The notes beneath the pieces were generated by a model that worked only from the letters and a program-made list of their open reading frames with translations, was not told the DNA's origin and searched no databases. The position numbers were made by a program, and so were the translations under genes. Below, piece by piece: positions 1-6,175 of a DNA stretch of 6,392 nucleotides. This DNA is from CAYVQZ01 sp964453435 (GTDB taxonomy: Bacteria > Abyssobacteria > SURF-5). Position 1 is the stretch's first letter, and every line of letters begins with the position of its first letter. The stretch is taken from assembly GCA_964453435.1 (NCBI GenBank), contig CAYVQZ010000113.1, positions 1 to 6,392 of the forward strand. Direction: 5' to 3'.

Positions 1-2
1 CG

Positions 3-824
3 GCTGGCTCGGACGATATCCCCGAGGAAGAGTCGACTCGAAAAGACATGGTTCTTGTTCCGCGGACGACATTCCGCATGGGCAGTGCCGAGAACGAAGG
101 GAATGCAAGCGAACATCCATCACATCCTGTCACGCTTGACGCTTACTGGATTGACACGTGTGAAGTGACGAATTCCGAATTCGCACGATTCGTCGAGGCC
201 ACGGGATACGTCACGGATGCCGAACGAAAAGGGAAGGGATGGGTCTGGGATGACGATTGGAAAGAGATGGCTGGCGCGGATTGGAGACACCCGAAAGGCC
301 CCGGCAGCACAATCGAGGATATCATGAACCACCCGGTTGTCCAAGTTAGTTGGAACGACGCTGTTGCTTATTGTGAGTGGGCGGGCAAACGGCTTCCGAC
401 CGAAGCCGAGTGGGAATGCGCCTGCCGCGCCGGAACCGAGAGCGCATATGCCTTCGGAAGCTCAATCGCCCACGACCAAGCCAACTACAGCGGAACCGGA
501 GGATTGGACCGTTGGGAAGGCACTTCACCGGCAGCCAGCTTTCAACCTAACAATTACGGTATTTTTGACATGCACGGAAACGTGTGGGAGTGGTGCCTGG
601 ATACGTATGACGAAGATTTCTATAAGCGAAGTCCCGCTCATAATCCCGTAAATGAAGACGCCGGCAAGTATCGCGTGATGCGCGGAGGCGCGTGGGACTA
701 CTGCCCCCTGGGCATGCGGTCCGCTTACCGTGGCGCCGACCTTCCGACGAGCGCAAGCGACGCCAGAGGGTTTCGCTGTGTGAAGCCGTGTACGGACAAG
801 GCTGCGGGACAACCAAAAGAATAA
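3..824 (+). CDS. SUMF1/FGE-fold (formylglycine-generating enzyme-like) protein, 5' end missing
   Basis: This is the C-terminal part of a SUMF1/FGE-sulfatase-fold protein (273 codons visible). The frame stays open to the left edge, and the Met at 48 sits inside the domain-opening motif (DMVLVP..TFRMGS), so the real start, probably with an export signal, lies upstream. The 15 residues before it are acidic and linker-like. Counting Met48 as residue 1, family motifs include RMGS (10-13), YWIDTCEVTN (33-42), PVVQVSWNDAVAYCEWAGKRLPTEAEWE (96-123), YGIFDMHGNVWEWC (170-183), RVMRGGAW (209-216) and GFRCVKP (241-247). Characterised FGEs carry a catalytic CxxxxC pair just after RGG; here only Cys219 lies in that stretch, so oxidation of a sulfatase cysteine is doubtful. 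Family members also act in other oxidations (EgtB-type, PvdO-type) or have no known activity. The gene converges on the acyl-CoA synthetase, 40 bp away, with no obvious terminator between them. Confidence 0.9.
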   Translation, partial: AGSDDIPEEESTRKDMVLVPRTTFRMGSAENEGNASEHPSHPVTLDAYWIDTCEVTNSEFARFVEATGYVTDAERKGKGWVWDDDWKEMAGADWRHPKGPGSTIEDIMNHPVVQVSWNDAVAYCEWAGKRLPTEAEWECACRAGTESAYAFGSSIAHDQANYSGTGGLDRWEGTSPAASFQPNNYGIFDMHGNVWEWCLDTYDEDFYKRSPAHNPVNEDAGKYRVMRGGAWDYCPLGMRSAYRGADLPTSASDARGFRCVKPCTDKAAGQPKE

Positions 825-864
825 GCCGAAATTTGCCGGCACGATTTCTCTTCAATGCCCCTGC

Positions 865-2664
865 TCAGACATTTTCATACATGGAATCGAGCAAGTCCTT
901 ATACTTTTCCGTAACAGTTTTCCGTTTGACCTTCAGTGTGGGCGTTATTTCACCCTCATCTTGCGAGAAATCCCGGGGCAGGATAGCAAACCTCTTTATT
1001 GTTTCGAAGCGCGCCAGTTTCTTGTTAATCTGATCCATGCCGGTTTGAATATGGTTTCTTATCTCTGGGCTCTGCGTCAGGTCCTCATATGAACTATATG
1101 CGAGGCCTTTTTCTCCGGCCCACCCTTCCGCTTCTTCTCTGTCCAATGTAATGAGGGCCGTGAGGTACTTTCTTTTGTCGCCATAGACCATTGCATTCGA
1201 AACCAGCGGGATGGTTTTTATCATGTTCTCGATATTCTGTGGCGCGATGTTTTTCCCGCCGGAGGTAATAATCAGGTCCTTTTTCCGGTCGGTTATAATC
1301 AGGCGGCCTTCATCATCCCAGCGACCCATATCGCCGGTATAGCACCAGCCGTCTCTCAGGGTTTCCCGCGTGAGGTCCGGCCGGTTGTAATATCCCATAA
1401 AATTGTTCCCCCGAATGAGTATTTCGCCGTCTTCGGCCAACTGCACCTCAAAACCGGGCATGGGTTTACCCACCGTTCCGATTCGGCAGTCGTCAAATGT
1501 TGTCATTGTCCCGCCGATGGTCTCGGTAAGGCCATAAAATTCCAGAACCTGAATCCCCAAGCTTTGAATGAACTCGCCCACTTCCGGCGAGAGAGGCGCG
1601 CCTGCGCAAACAACGAACCAGAGCCTTCCCCCCAGAACATTCTTGATCCTTCTGAACACGAGGAAGTGGGCCACGGCATATTGTGCGCGGAGCAACCAGG
1701 AAATGCGCTGACGGGCAGTGAGCCTTTTGGCATTCCGGCTGCCGACTTTGGCAGCCCATTGAAACAGGACGCGCTGAAACGGTGAACCCTTTTCGATTCT
1801 ATTGACTATTCGGACATGGGTTTTTTCAAGAATTCTCGGGACACTGCAAAAATAGGTCGGTCCGACTTCGGCAATATTCCGGGCCAGGTCGTCTATTGAT
1901 TCCGCAATGGCAAACGGAACATTCTTATAAATATTGTAATAGTATCCAGACATGCGTGGATAAAAATGAGACAGCGGAAGCACCAGCAAAGAGAGATTCG
2001 CGCTCACGTCGATGCTCAGCAATTCGTCGATTGACCTGAGCGCATATGCCGTATTTTTGTGGCTGATCATGCACCCCTTCGGAGGACCCGTCGTGCCCGA
2101 TGTGTAAACAATGGTGGCCAGGTCCTCGGTCCTCACTCTCTGCCTTCTCTGGGTTAACTCTTCCTCGAGGAGGGCCTTGCTTTGGCCGCCCTCATTCAAA
2201 AGCGATACATACGGAACGACGTTGTTCTGACCCGAGAGAACCTTCCCCTTGATCAGAATAATTTTGCTCAGTTGGCCGAATTCGTTTTTCTTCGACAAAA
2301 CCTTTTCGAGTTGGTCCTTGTCCTCCACAACTATGAATTTTGCGCCGGAATCCTTAATGATGTACGCCGTCTGGTCGGCTGTGCTGGTGTGGTAAATGGG
2401 AACATTCACTCCCCCCGCCAGCATGGTCCCGAGGTCCGCAATGACCCATTCCAGCCGATTGTATGACAGGATTGCCACTCGGTCGCCCGCTTCCATCCCA
2501 ATGCTTACGAGCCCGGCCGCGAAATCCTCGGCCAACGTTTTCAGTTCGGCCCAACTCAAATCAAGATACCGCGAGCCCTTTTCACTTTTATATTTAAGAA
2601 TCTTCTTCGGGCCGAATCGAAGCGCGCTTTCAAGAAACAGTTCGGGAATCGTTTTGTAGTCCAT
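865..2664 (-). CDS. Long-chain fatty acid--CoA ligase (AMP-forming acyl-CoA synthetase)
   Basis: This 599-residue member of the ANL adenylating superfamily should convert fatty acid, ATP and CoA to acyl-CoA, AMP and PPi in the cytoplasm or at the inner membrane. The core motifs are present: the P-loop YTSGTTGPPKG (187-197), FYGLTET (376-382), YTGD with the ribose-binding Asp445, the hinge TDRKKD (458-463), the GGKNIAPQNIE motif (469-479), and TPTLKVKRK near the C-terminus, where Lys578 is the expected catalytic lysine. Length and the TPTLKVKR tail fit the FadD15/long-chain class better than acetyl-CoA synthetases. I chose the ATG at 2664, giving MDYKTIPELF. It follows the sulfatase stop by 5 bp, with AGAAG about 8 nt upstream. 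A GTG at 2694 would add ten residues (MGQPSQEVTV), overlap the sulfatase and match no family N-terminus. The gene is the second of an operon with the sulfatase. Chain-length preference cannot be read from the sequence. Confidence 0.95.
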   Translation of the reverse strand: MDYKTIPELFLESALRFGPKKILKYKSEKGSRYLDLSWAELKTLAEDFAAGLVSIGMEAGDRVAILSYNRLEWVIADLGTMLAGGVNVPIYHTSTADQTAYIIKDSGAKFIVVEDKDQLEKVLSKKNEFGQLSKIILIKGKVLSGQNNVVPYVSLLNEGGQSKALLEEELTQRRQRVRTEDLATIVYTSGTTGPPKGCMISHKNTAYALRSIDELLSIDVSANLSLLVLPLSHFYPRMSGYYYNIYKNVPFAIAESIDDLARNIAEVGPTYFCSVPRILEKTHVRIVNRIEKGSPFQRVLFQWAAKVGSRNAKRLTARQRISWLLRAQYAVAHFLVFRRIKNVLGGRLWFVVCAGAPLSPEVGEFIQSLGIQVLEFYGLTETIGGTMTTFDDCRIGTVGKPMPGFEVQLAEDGEILIRGNNFMGYYNRPDLTRETLRDGWCYTGDMGRWDDEGRLIITDRKKDLIITSGGKNIAPQNIENMIKTIPLVSNAMVYGDKRKYLTALITLDREEAEGWAGEKGLAYSSYEDLTQSPEIRNHIQTGMDQINKKLARFETIKRFAILPRDFSQDEGEITPTLKVKRKTVTEKYKDLLDSMYENV

Positions 2665-2669
2665 AACAG

Positions 2670-4106
2670 TCACTTCTTGACTCGGTTGTCCCACCCTGCG
2701 AGCATAGATTCCAGTTGTTCGGCGATTTCCGGATATGTCTCGCTGACATCGTATCGCTCATGCGGGTCCGACTCCATATCGAAGAGCCAGGGCCCTTTCG
2801 TTTGCAGGTTCGAAGGCCAGATATAGACGTTGCGTCTGCGGTGATATTTCCATTTGCCCACCCGAATCGCTTCTCCCTTGTCCCATCGGTAGAAATAAAT
2901 GGCTTCGTGCGGAGTCTTCCCGTTTCCCGCAAGAAGGGGGGCGATATCCTTTCCGTCGATAATTCTGCCCCCCGGCAACGCGACCCCTGCGAGAGCCAGG
3001 CACGTGGGGAAAAAGTCTATATTCGCGGCCATTTCGTTGCAAACAGAAGCGGCGGGAACATGTCCGCTCCAGCGAGCAATCATCGGGACACGGAATCCGC
3101 CCTCGAAGGTTAGTCCTTTGCCACCTCTGAGTCCTCCGGGACTTCCCTCATACCACGGGCCATTATCGCTCGTAAAAAATATCAGGGTTCTTTCCGCAAG
3201 ACCTGACTCGTCGAGTTTTTCCAATAGTTTCCCAACACTCCAGTCGATTTCTTCCACCGTGTCACCATAAAGCCCGCCTCTCGATTTGCCGCGAAAATCG
3301 TCGGACGCATGAAGGGGAACGTGAGGAAACGTATGCGCAAAATACAGGAAGAAACGTTCATTCTTTGCGTCCTCGATGAACTGAAGGGCCTGGTCGGTAT
3401 ACTGTTTCGTAAGCGTGCCCTGGTCCTCGATTTCTTCCTCCAGAACCTCTTCGTTCCTGTACAGTGGGAACGGAACCATGTCATTGCTGTACGGCACTCC
3501 GAAAAAGTAGTCGAAGCCATGTTTTCGAGGATGAAATTCGGGTGTATCTCCCAAGTGCCATTTTCCTATCAGACACGTTCGGTAACCCGCTTCTCTCAAA
3601 GCCTCTGCGAGCGTCACGTCCTCCTGCGGGATGCCGTGGGCGTCGCCGGCATCGCCAAGGTCAATCAGCCCAAGCTTTCCGATGGCCCTGTAGAAAGATT
3701 CTTCCATACGTTTCGCGACCGGCGCATTGCTGGGCATCAGCGCCTGATTCAGGTCGATTCGAACGGGATACCGGCCGGTAAGCAACCCGTATCGTGAGGG
3801 AGAACAAACGGGCGAGCAGACATAGAAATCGGTGAACCTCATTCCTTCTCCGGCCATGCGATCAAGGCTCGGAGTACTGATAGCCTTGCTGTCAAAACAG
3901 CTGAGGTCGCCGTATCCGAGGTCATCCGCATTTATGATTATGATGTTCGGCGCGGTTCCGTACCACGTCGATATTGCTTCCTCCAAACCCTCGGATTCAG
4001 CACGAGCTATAAATACATATTGAGTGAAAACCATCATGCTGACAATTGCCCCCATTGCCATCCTCATGAGCAGAATAGAAGGGGGCCTTCGTTTTCTCAC
4101 CATCAT
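2670..4106 (-). CDS. Secreted type I sulfatase (arylsulfatase family, Cys-type formylglycine site)
   Basis: This 478-residue sulfatase hydrolyses a sulfate ester, probably in the periplasm. Residues 1-36 look like a Sec signal peptide: a basic start (RKRR), a hydrophobic core to about 33, and an ARA-type cleavage site before ESEG. Expected active-site residues are visible: metal ligands Asp61-Asp62 (NADDLGYGD), the formylglycine site CSPSR with Cys101 and Arg105 followed by GLLTGRYP, Lys182 and His184 (GKWHLG), His258/His262 (FAHTFPH), Asp314-Asn315 (TSDNGPW) and Lys330 (RGGKG). A second CSP triplet sits just before the site (CSPVCSPSR), but only Cys101 fits CxPxR. About 30 residues (125-155) between the active-site helix and the next conserved block look like a lineage insertion. 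Cys101 must be oxidised by FGE or, in an anaerobe, by a radical-SAM anSME, which is not in this window. AGGAG (4111-4115) lies 4 nt before the first ATG and 7 nt before the second, so the start is uncertain by one codon. Substrate is unknown. Confidence 0.95.
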   Translation of the reverse strand: MMVRKRRPPSILLMRMAMGAIVSMMVFTQYVFIARAESEGLEEAISTWYGTAPNIIIINADDLGYGDLSCFDSKAISTPSLDRMAGEGMRFTDFYVCSPVCSPSRYGLLTGRYPVRIDLNQALMPSNAPVAKRMEESFYRAIGKLGLIDLGDAGDAHGIPQEDVTLAEALREAGYRTCLIGKWHLGDTPEFHPRKHGFDYFFGVPYSNDMVPFPLYRNEEVLEEEIEDQGTLTKQYTDQALQFIEDAKNERFFLYFAHTFPHVPLHASDDFRGKSRGGLYGDTVEEIDWSVGKLLEKLDESGLAERTLIFFTSDNGPWYEGSPGGLRGGKGLTFEGGFRVPMIARWSGHVPAASVCNEMAANIDFFPTCLALAGVALPGGRIIDGKDIAPLLAGNGKTPHEAIYFYRWDKGEAIRVGKWKYHRRRNVYIWPSNLQTKGPWLFDMESDPHERYDVSETYPEIAEQLESMLAGWDNRVKK

Positions 4107-4110
4107 TCTT

Positions 4111-4115
4111 CTCCT
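4111..4115 (-). promoter_or_regulatory. Shine-Dalgarno of the sulfatase gene
   Basis: On the minus strand AGGAG lies in a purine-rich tract (GAGAGAAGAGGAGAAG) directly before two consecutive ATG codons. Spacing is 4 nt to the first ATG and 7 nt to the second, so translation may begin at either. Confidence 0.75.
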
Positions 4116-4239
4116 CTTCTCTCTCGTGGCCGGCCCATGACGCTGAAGATCTCCTTCGCCGGCGGGGGCCGTTCTGAGCTCGCACAGTCATACGCCCTGC
4201 GCCTGTTTCAAAGGCAAAACATTTGCTCGGGGATTTCAT

Positions 4240-4267
4240 GATATAGTCTTTGCTTTTGCAAAGTCAA
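4240..4267 (-). promoter_or_regulatory. Predicted sigma70-type promoter of the sulfatase-acyl-CoA ligase operon
   Basis: Reading the minus strand, TTGACT (4267-4262, 5 of 6 to the -35 consensus) is followed after 16 bp by TATATC (4245-4240). Transcription would start near 4233 and leave a leader of about 125 nt before the sulfatase ATG. This is the best -35/-10 pair I found by eye in this divergent gap. A perfect palindrome occupies the spacer. Confidence 0.5.
4248..4263. repeat. 16-bp inverted repeat inside the sulfatase promoter (candidate operator)
   Basis: The arms are CTTTGC (4248-4253) and GCAAAG (4258-4263) around a TTTT centre. The repeat fills most of the spacer between the predicted -35 and -10 and overlaps the inner end of the -35. 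A protein bound here would block RNA polymerase, so a repressor operator is a reasonable guess. No regulator gene is visible nearby. Confidence 0.4.
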
Positions 4268-4397
4268 TGAATTATGGACATGTATCATAAGTATTCGCAC
4301 GAACTACCATGTACGTATTAAGATAGTGGCACACGTATTCATTCTCAGTCACTCGCGTCGCAAACCCATATCGGAACAAGGCAAGGGGCGAAAAGAT

Positions 4398-4595
4398 ATG
4401 GAAAGGCAAGAGGCGGAAAGATTAATGGAAAGAATTCGCGGCAAATATCCCTATTGTGTGATGAGTGTTTATCGGAACGAGAAAGACACAAACCGGTTCG
4501 AAATCATTGTGACGAACCTCAACACTAGTATTACATTCTCGGTTGAATCCGAGAAACACTGCGAAAAACTGAAGGAAGAAGGGGCATTCGATTGA
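4398..4595 (+). CDS. Small hypothetical protein, 65 residues
   Basis: I do not recognise this protein. It is soluble and charged, with no signal peptide or membrane segment. A helix is likely at residues 2-14 (MERQEAERLMERIR), then strands at about 19-26 (YCVMSVYR), 33-39 (RFEIIVT) and 43-49 (TSITFSV), then a Lys/Glu-rich helix at 51-62. This gives an alpha-beta-beta-beta-alpha layout. There are two cysteines (20 and 55) with no metal-binding spacing. The start at 4398 is chosen because AAGGGG lies about 9 nt upstream; a GTG at 4326 would add 24 residues of basic, non-family-like sequence (HSRRKPISEQGKGRK). The gene is divergent from the sulfatase and ends shortly before a strong terminator, which supports a real, separately transcribed gene. 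No good promoter was found for it. Confidence 0.6.
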   Translation: MERQEAERLMERIRGKYPYCVMSVYRNEKDTNRFEIIVTNLNTSITFSVESEKHCEKLKEEGAFD

Positions 4596-4641
4596 GCGGT
4601 CTTCTATCGAGTTCTAATTGTCTCACACGGTGGAAAAAATC

Positions 4642-4666
4642 GGGCCGCAAAATGCGGCCCTTTTTT
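4642..4666. terminator. Intrinsic terminator, probably bidirectional
   Basis: GGGCCGCA (4642-4649) pairs perfectly with TGCGGCCC (4653-4660) around an AAA loop, followed by TTTTTT (4661-4666). On the other strand the same stem is followed, after two bases, by six T (complement of 4634-4639). It lies between the convergent ends of the 65-residue gene (stop at 4595) and the ferredoxin-domain gene (stop at 4684), so it can stop both transcripts. Confidence 0.9.
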
Positions 4667-4683
4667 CTTAATACGTTTTTCGC

Positions 4684-5760
4684 CTAGTCTATCTTGATTT
4701 CGATGCCGCGGCTCGCAGCACGCTTCGCATTCCACTCGATGAGGTTCCCCGGAGGCGGGTCTTGTTCGGATTCCGGCTTCCGAACGAGCGAAATCGATTC
4801 GGTCGGGCATGTGGGTATGCAGGCTCCGCATCCAATACACCGCTCGGTCACAACTGTATATACGCCGTCATCCTCCACTATCGCGGCCATGGGACATCGC
4901 TCGTCGGCACAGACACCGCATGCCGCGCAGCTTTCGGTGTCGATGGAAGCATAGAAATTACTTTTTGCCAGAAGGTGAGGAGCCTTGAAATCCCTCACAC
5001 CGCGAAGGATTCCGCAACAGCACGGGCAACAGTTGCAGACGAACACCTGCCCTTCTTCCACATTATACGTGCAATGAACGCAACCCTCTTCTTCCGCTTT
5101 GGCCATAACCTGAAGCGCCTCGTCTTGTGATATGACACGCCCCCTGCCATATTTTTCGAATGCGTTTTCTTCGTTAGAGAATGCCAGGCACAGTTCCAAA
5201 GTATAGTTACACCGATGGCCTTCCAGCGCGCGTTCTTTCCGGCAAATACACTCCTGCACCATGAAAGAATTCGCCTCTTCTATCATGCGGCGCATGTCTT
5301 CATAGCGATGGACATGGAGGTCCTGCTTGATCTCCGTGCTTATTGGCACCACCCGCGCAACCGCCGGCTCATAGGCTCCCACGGTTCGCACAAGCAACGG
5401 CGCATATTCCTCAAACAACTCGGTCAGTTCTTTGTCCATCCGATGGAGCTGGAACTCGTAAATCCCGATGACAAACGGAAAGAACATGTACATCTGCTGG
5501 CCGAACATCTTGAAGGAACCGATTTGCCCCTTCTCGACCATATTATCGAGTATCTTCTGCATCTCGGGCAGGGGGATGTCCAACCGTTCGGCAATCGCCT
5601 CTGCGGTCTCGGGCATCGGCCGCATCTTCAGAGCCATTTCGGCTTCGTCGGGAGTGAATATCTTTTCGAGGATTTTCAGCTCCACCCCGCTCTCGGTAGA
5701 AGGATAGCCGTTCGGCAGTTCATCAAGTTTTTGCGCCAGCCGCTTGTATACCTCAGTCAT
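4684..5760 (-). CDS. 4Fe-4S dicluster ferredoxin-domain protein with winged-helix-like N-terminus and Cys-rich centre
   Basis: This 358-residue protein belongs to a type I recognise from sulfate reducers and other anaerobes but for which I know no proven role; electron transfer or redox sensing is inferred. Residues about 37-100 look like a winged helix: TAEAIAERLDIPLPEMQKIL, then EKGQIGSFKMFGQQMYMFFPF. Residues 165-250 hold 12 cysteines: CIC (171, 173), C184, C191, CxxC (227, 230) and the dense CNCCPCCC (242-249), followed by GILRGV. The C-terminus is a two-cluster ferredoxin domain: C278, C281, C284, C289-P and C308, C311, C314, C318-P. The first motif has four residues rather than the usual three before its last cysteine. 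There is no signal peptide or membrane segment, so it is cytoplasmic. ATG 5760 is chosen because AGGAGG (5770-5775) lies 9 nt upstream; the TTG at 5778 overlaps that site. It appears monocistronic, with its own promoter and terminator. Confidence 0.9.
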   Translation of the reverse strand: MTEVYKRLAQKLDELPNGYPSTESGVELKILEKIFTPDEAEMALKMRPMPETAEAIAERLDIPLPEMQKILDNMVEKGQIGSFKMFGQQMYMFFPFVIGIYEFQLHRMDKELTELFEEYAPLLVRTVGAYEPAVARVVPISTEIKQDLHVHRYEDMRRMIEEANSFMVQECICRKERALEGHRCNYTLELCLAFSNEENAFEKYGRGRVISQDEALQVMAKAEEEGCVHCTYNVEEGQVFVCNCCPCCCGILRGVRDFKAPHLLAKSNFYASIDTESCAACGVCADERCPMAAIVEDDGVYTVVTERCIGCGACIPTCPTESISLVRKPESEQDPPPGNLIEWNAKRAASRGIEIKID

Positions 5761-5769
5761 TTTGTTGTT

Positions 5770-5775
5770 CCTCCT
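5770..5775 (-). promoter_or_regulatory. Strong Shine-Dalgarno fixing the start of the 4Fe-4S gene
   Basis: AGGAGG on the minus strand lies 9 nt before the ATG at 5760. It decides the start against the upstream in-frame TTG at 5778, which would place the ribosome site inside the coding region. Confidence 0.85.
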
Positions 5776-5803
5776 CAAATAACAAACCCTCGAACCTCCG
5801 CAT

Positions 5804-5840
5804 CTCCGGCAAGGGCCCCCCCGTCTTCCGGGCCCCGGAG
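5804..5840 (-). promoter_or_regulatory. GC-rich leader hairpin in the 5' UTR of the 4Fe-4S gene
   Basis: The outer arms CTCCGG (5804-5809) and CCGGAG (5835-5840) pair perfectly. Inside them GGCCC (5814-5818) pairs with GGGCC (5830-5834), leaving a C/T-rich loop of about 11 nt and a small one-sided bulge. With transcription starting near 5847, the hairpin would sit within about 10 nt of the mRNA 5' end. No T run follows, so it is not a terminator; an mRNA-stabilising or regulatory leader is more likely. Confidence 0.55.
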
Positions 5841-5853
5841 TTGCGCGTATCCA

Positions 5854-5882
5854 ATTATTATCCAGTGGGTGCGATTAGTCAA
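5854..5882 (-). promoter_or_regulatory. Predicted sigma70-type promoter of the 4Fe-4S gene
   Basis: On the minus strand TTGACT (5882-5877) is followed after exactly 17 bp by AATAAT (5859-5854, 5 of 6 to TATAAT). The predicted start near 5847 gives a leader of about 87 nt. An A/T-rich dyad adjoins the -35 upstream. Confidence 0.65.
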
Positions 5883-5916
5883 GCAAAATGTAACAGGAAA
5901 CTGTTCCAAATTTTGC
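5883..5916. repeat. Nested dyad upstream of the 4Fe-4S promoter (candidate regulator site)
   Basis: The outer arms GCAAAAT (5883-5889) and ATTTTGC (5910-5916) enclose the inner arms AACAG (5892-5896) and CTGTT (5901-5905) around GAAA. The dyad begins at the base next to the -35, with its centre about 50 bp upstream of the predicted start. That is where activators commonly bind. A hairpin in a transcript arriving from upstream is the alternative. Confidence 0.4.
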
Positions 5917-6175
5917 ATACCATCCAGCCGAACGCAACTTTTCATACAAACGAAGCACAACGAGAGGTTTTCCTTCTCTTTTTTTCGGACCAGAATTGAC
6001 ACAACGACGCAAGGTCCGGTCACCTCAGCAACGGTACAGAGTCACTGGGGCAGGTAGGCAGTGCATGGGGAGCAGTCGAAGCAGGGTGGCGCACGCGGCG
6101 GGATGCGAGCGTTGGAAAGCGACTGTGGCCGAAAGGAGCTCCTTGAGCACGCAACCCGGGCTTAAGCTCGATTTG
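5917..6175. other. Non-coding stretch with a GC-rich block, no convincing gene
   Basis: The frames here give only Arg/Ser-rich or cysteine-scattered translations without family resemblance, and no start has a good ribosome site. From about 6010 the sequence becomes GC-rich with short self-complementary pieces, for example CACTG (6043-6047) with CAGTG (6059-6063), GGAGCTCC, CCCGGG and GCTTAAGC. A structured RNA or a decayed mobile element is possible, but I recognise no RNA family, tRNA or riboswitch. Confidence 0.4.

Noticed and set aside
825..840. Hairpin GCCG/CGGC after the SUMF1-fold gene as a terminator
   Set aside because: Only four base pairs and no following T run.
2665..2694. Upstream GTG start for the acyl-CoA synthetase, overlapping the sulfatase
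   Set aside because: The added ten residues match no family N-terminus, and the ATG at 2664 fits the family start and has AGAAG at good spacing.
3309..3797. 162-codon open frame on the plus strand
   Set aside because: It is antisense to the sulfatase core, where every active-site motif is intact, and it has no recognisable domain.
4223..4247. Plus-strand promoter TTGCTC / TATAGT for the small gene
   Set aside because: The spacer is 13 bp, too short for a sigma70 promoter.
5996..6001. Consensus -35 TTGACA on the plus strand
   Set aside because: No -10-like hexamer lies 15-19 bp downstream and no gene follows.
5215..6057. 280-codon open frame on the plus strand
   Set aside because: Most of it is antisense to the well-supported 4Fe-4S gene. 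Its translation is His/Arg/Leu-rich without family motifs, and the tail runs through a promoter region.
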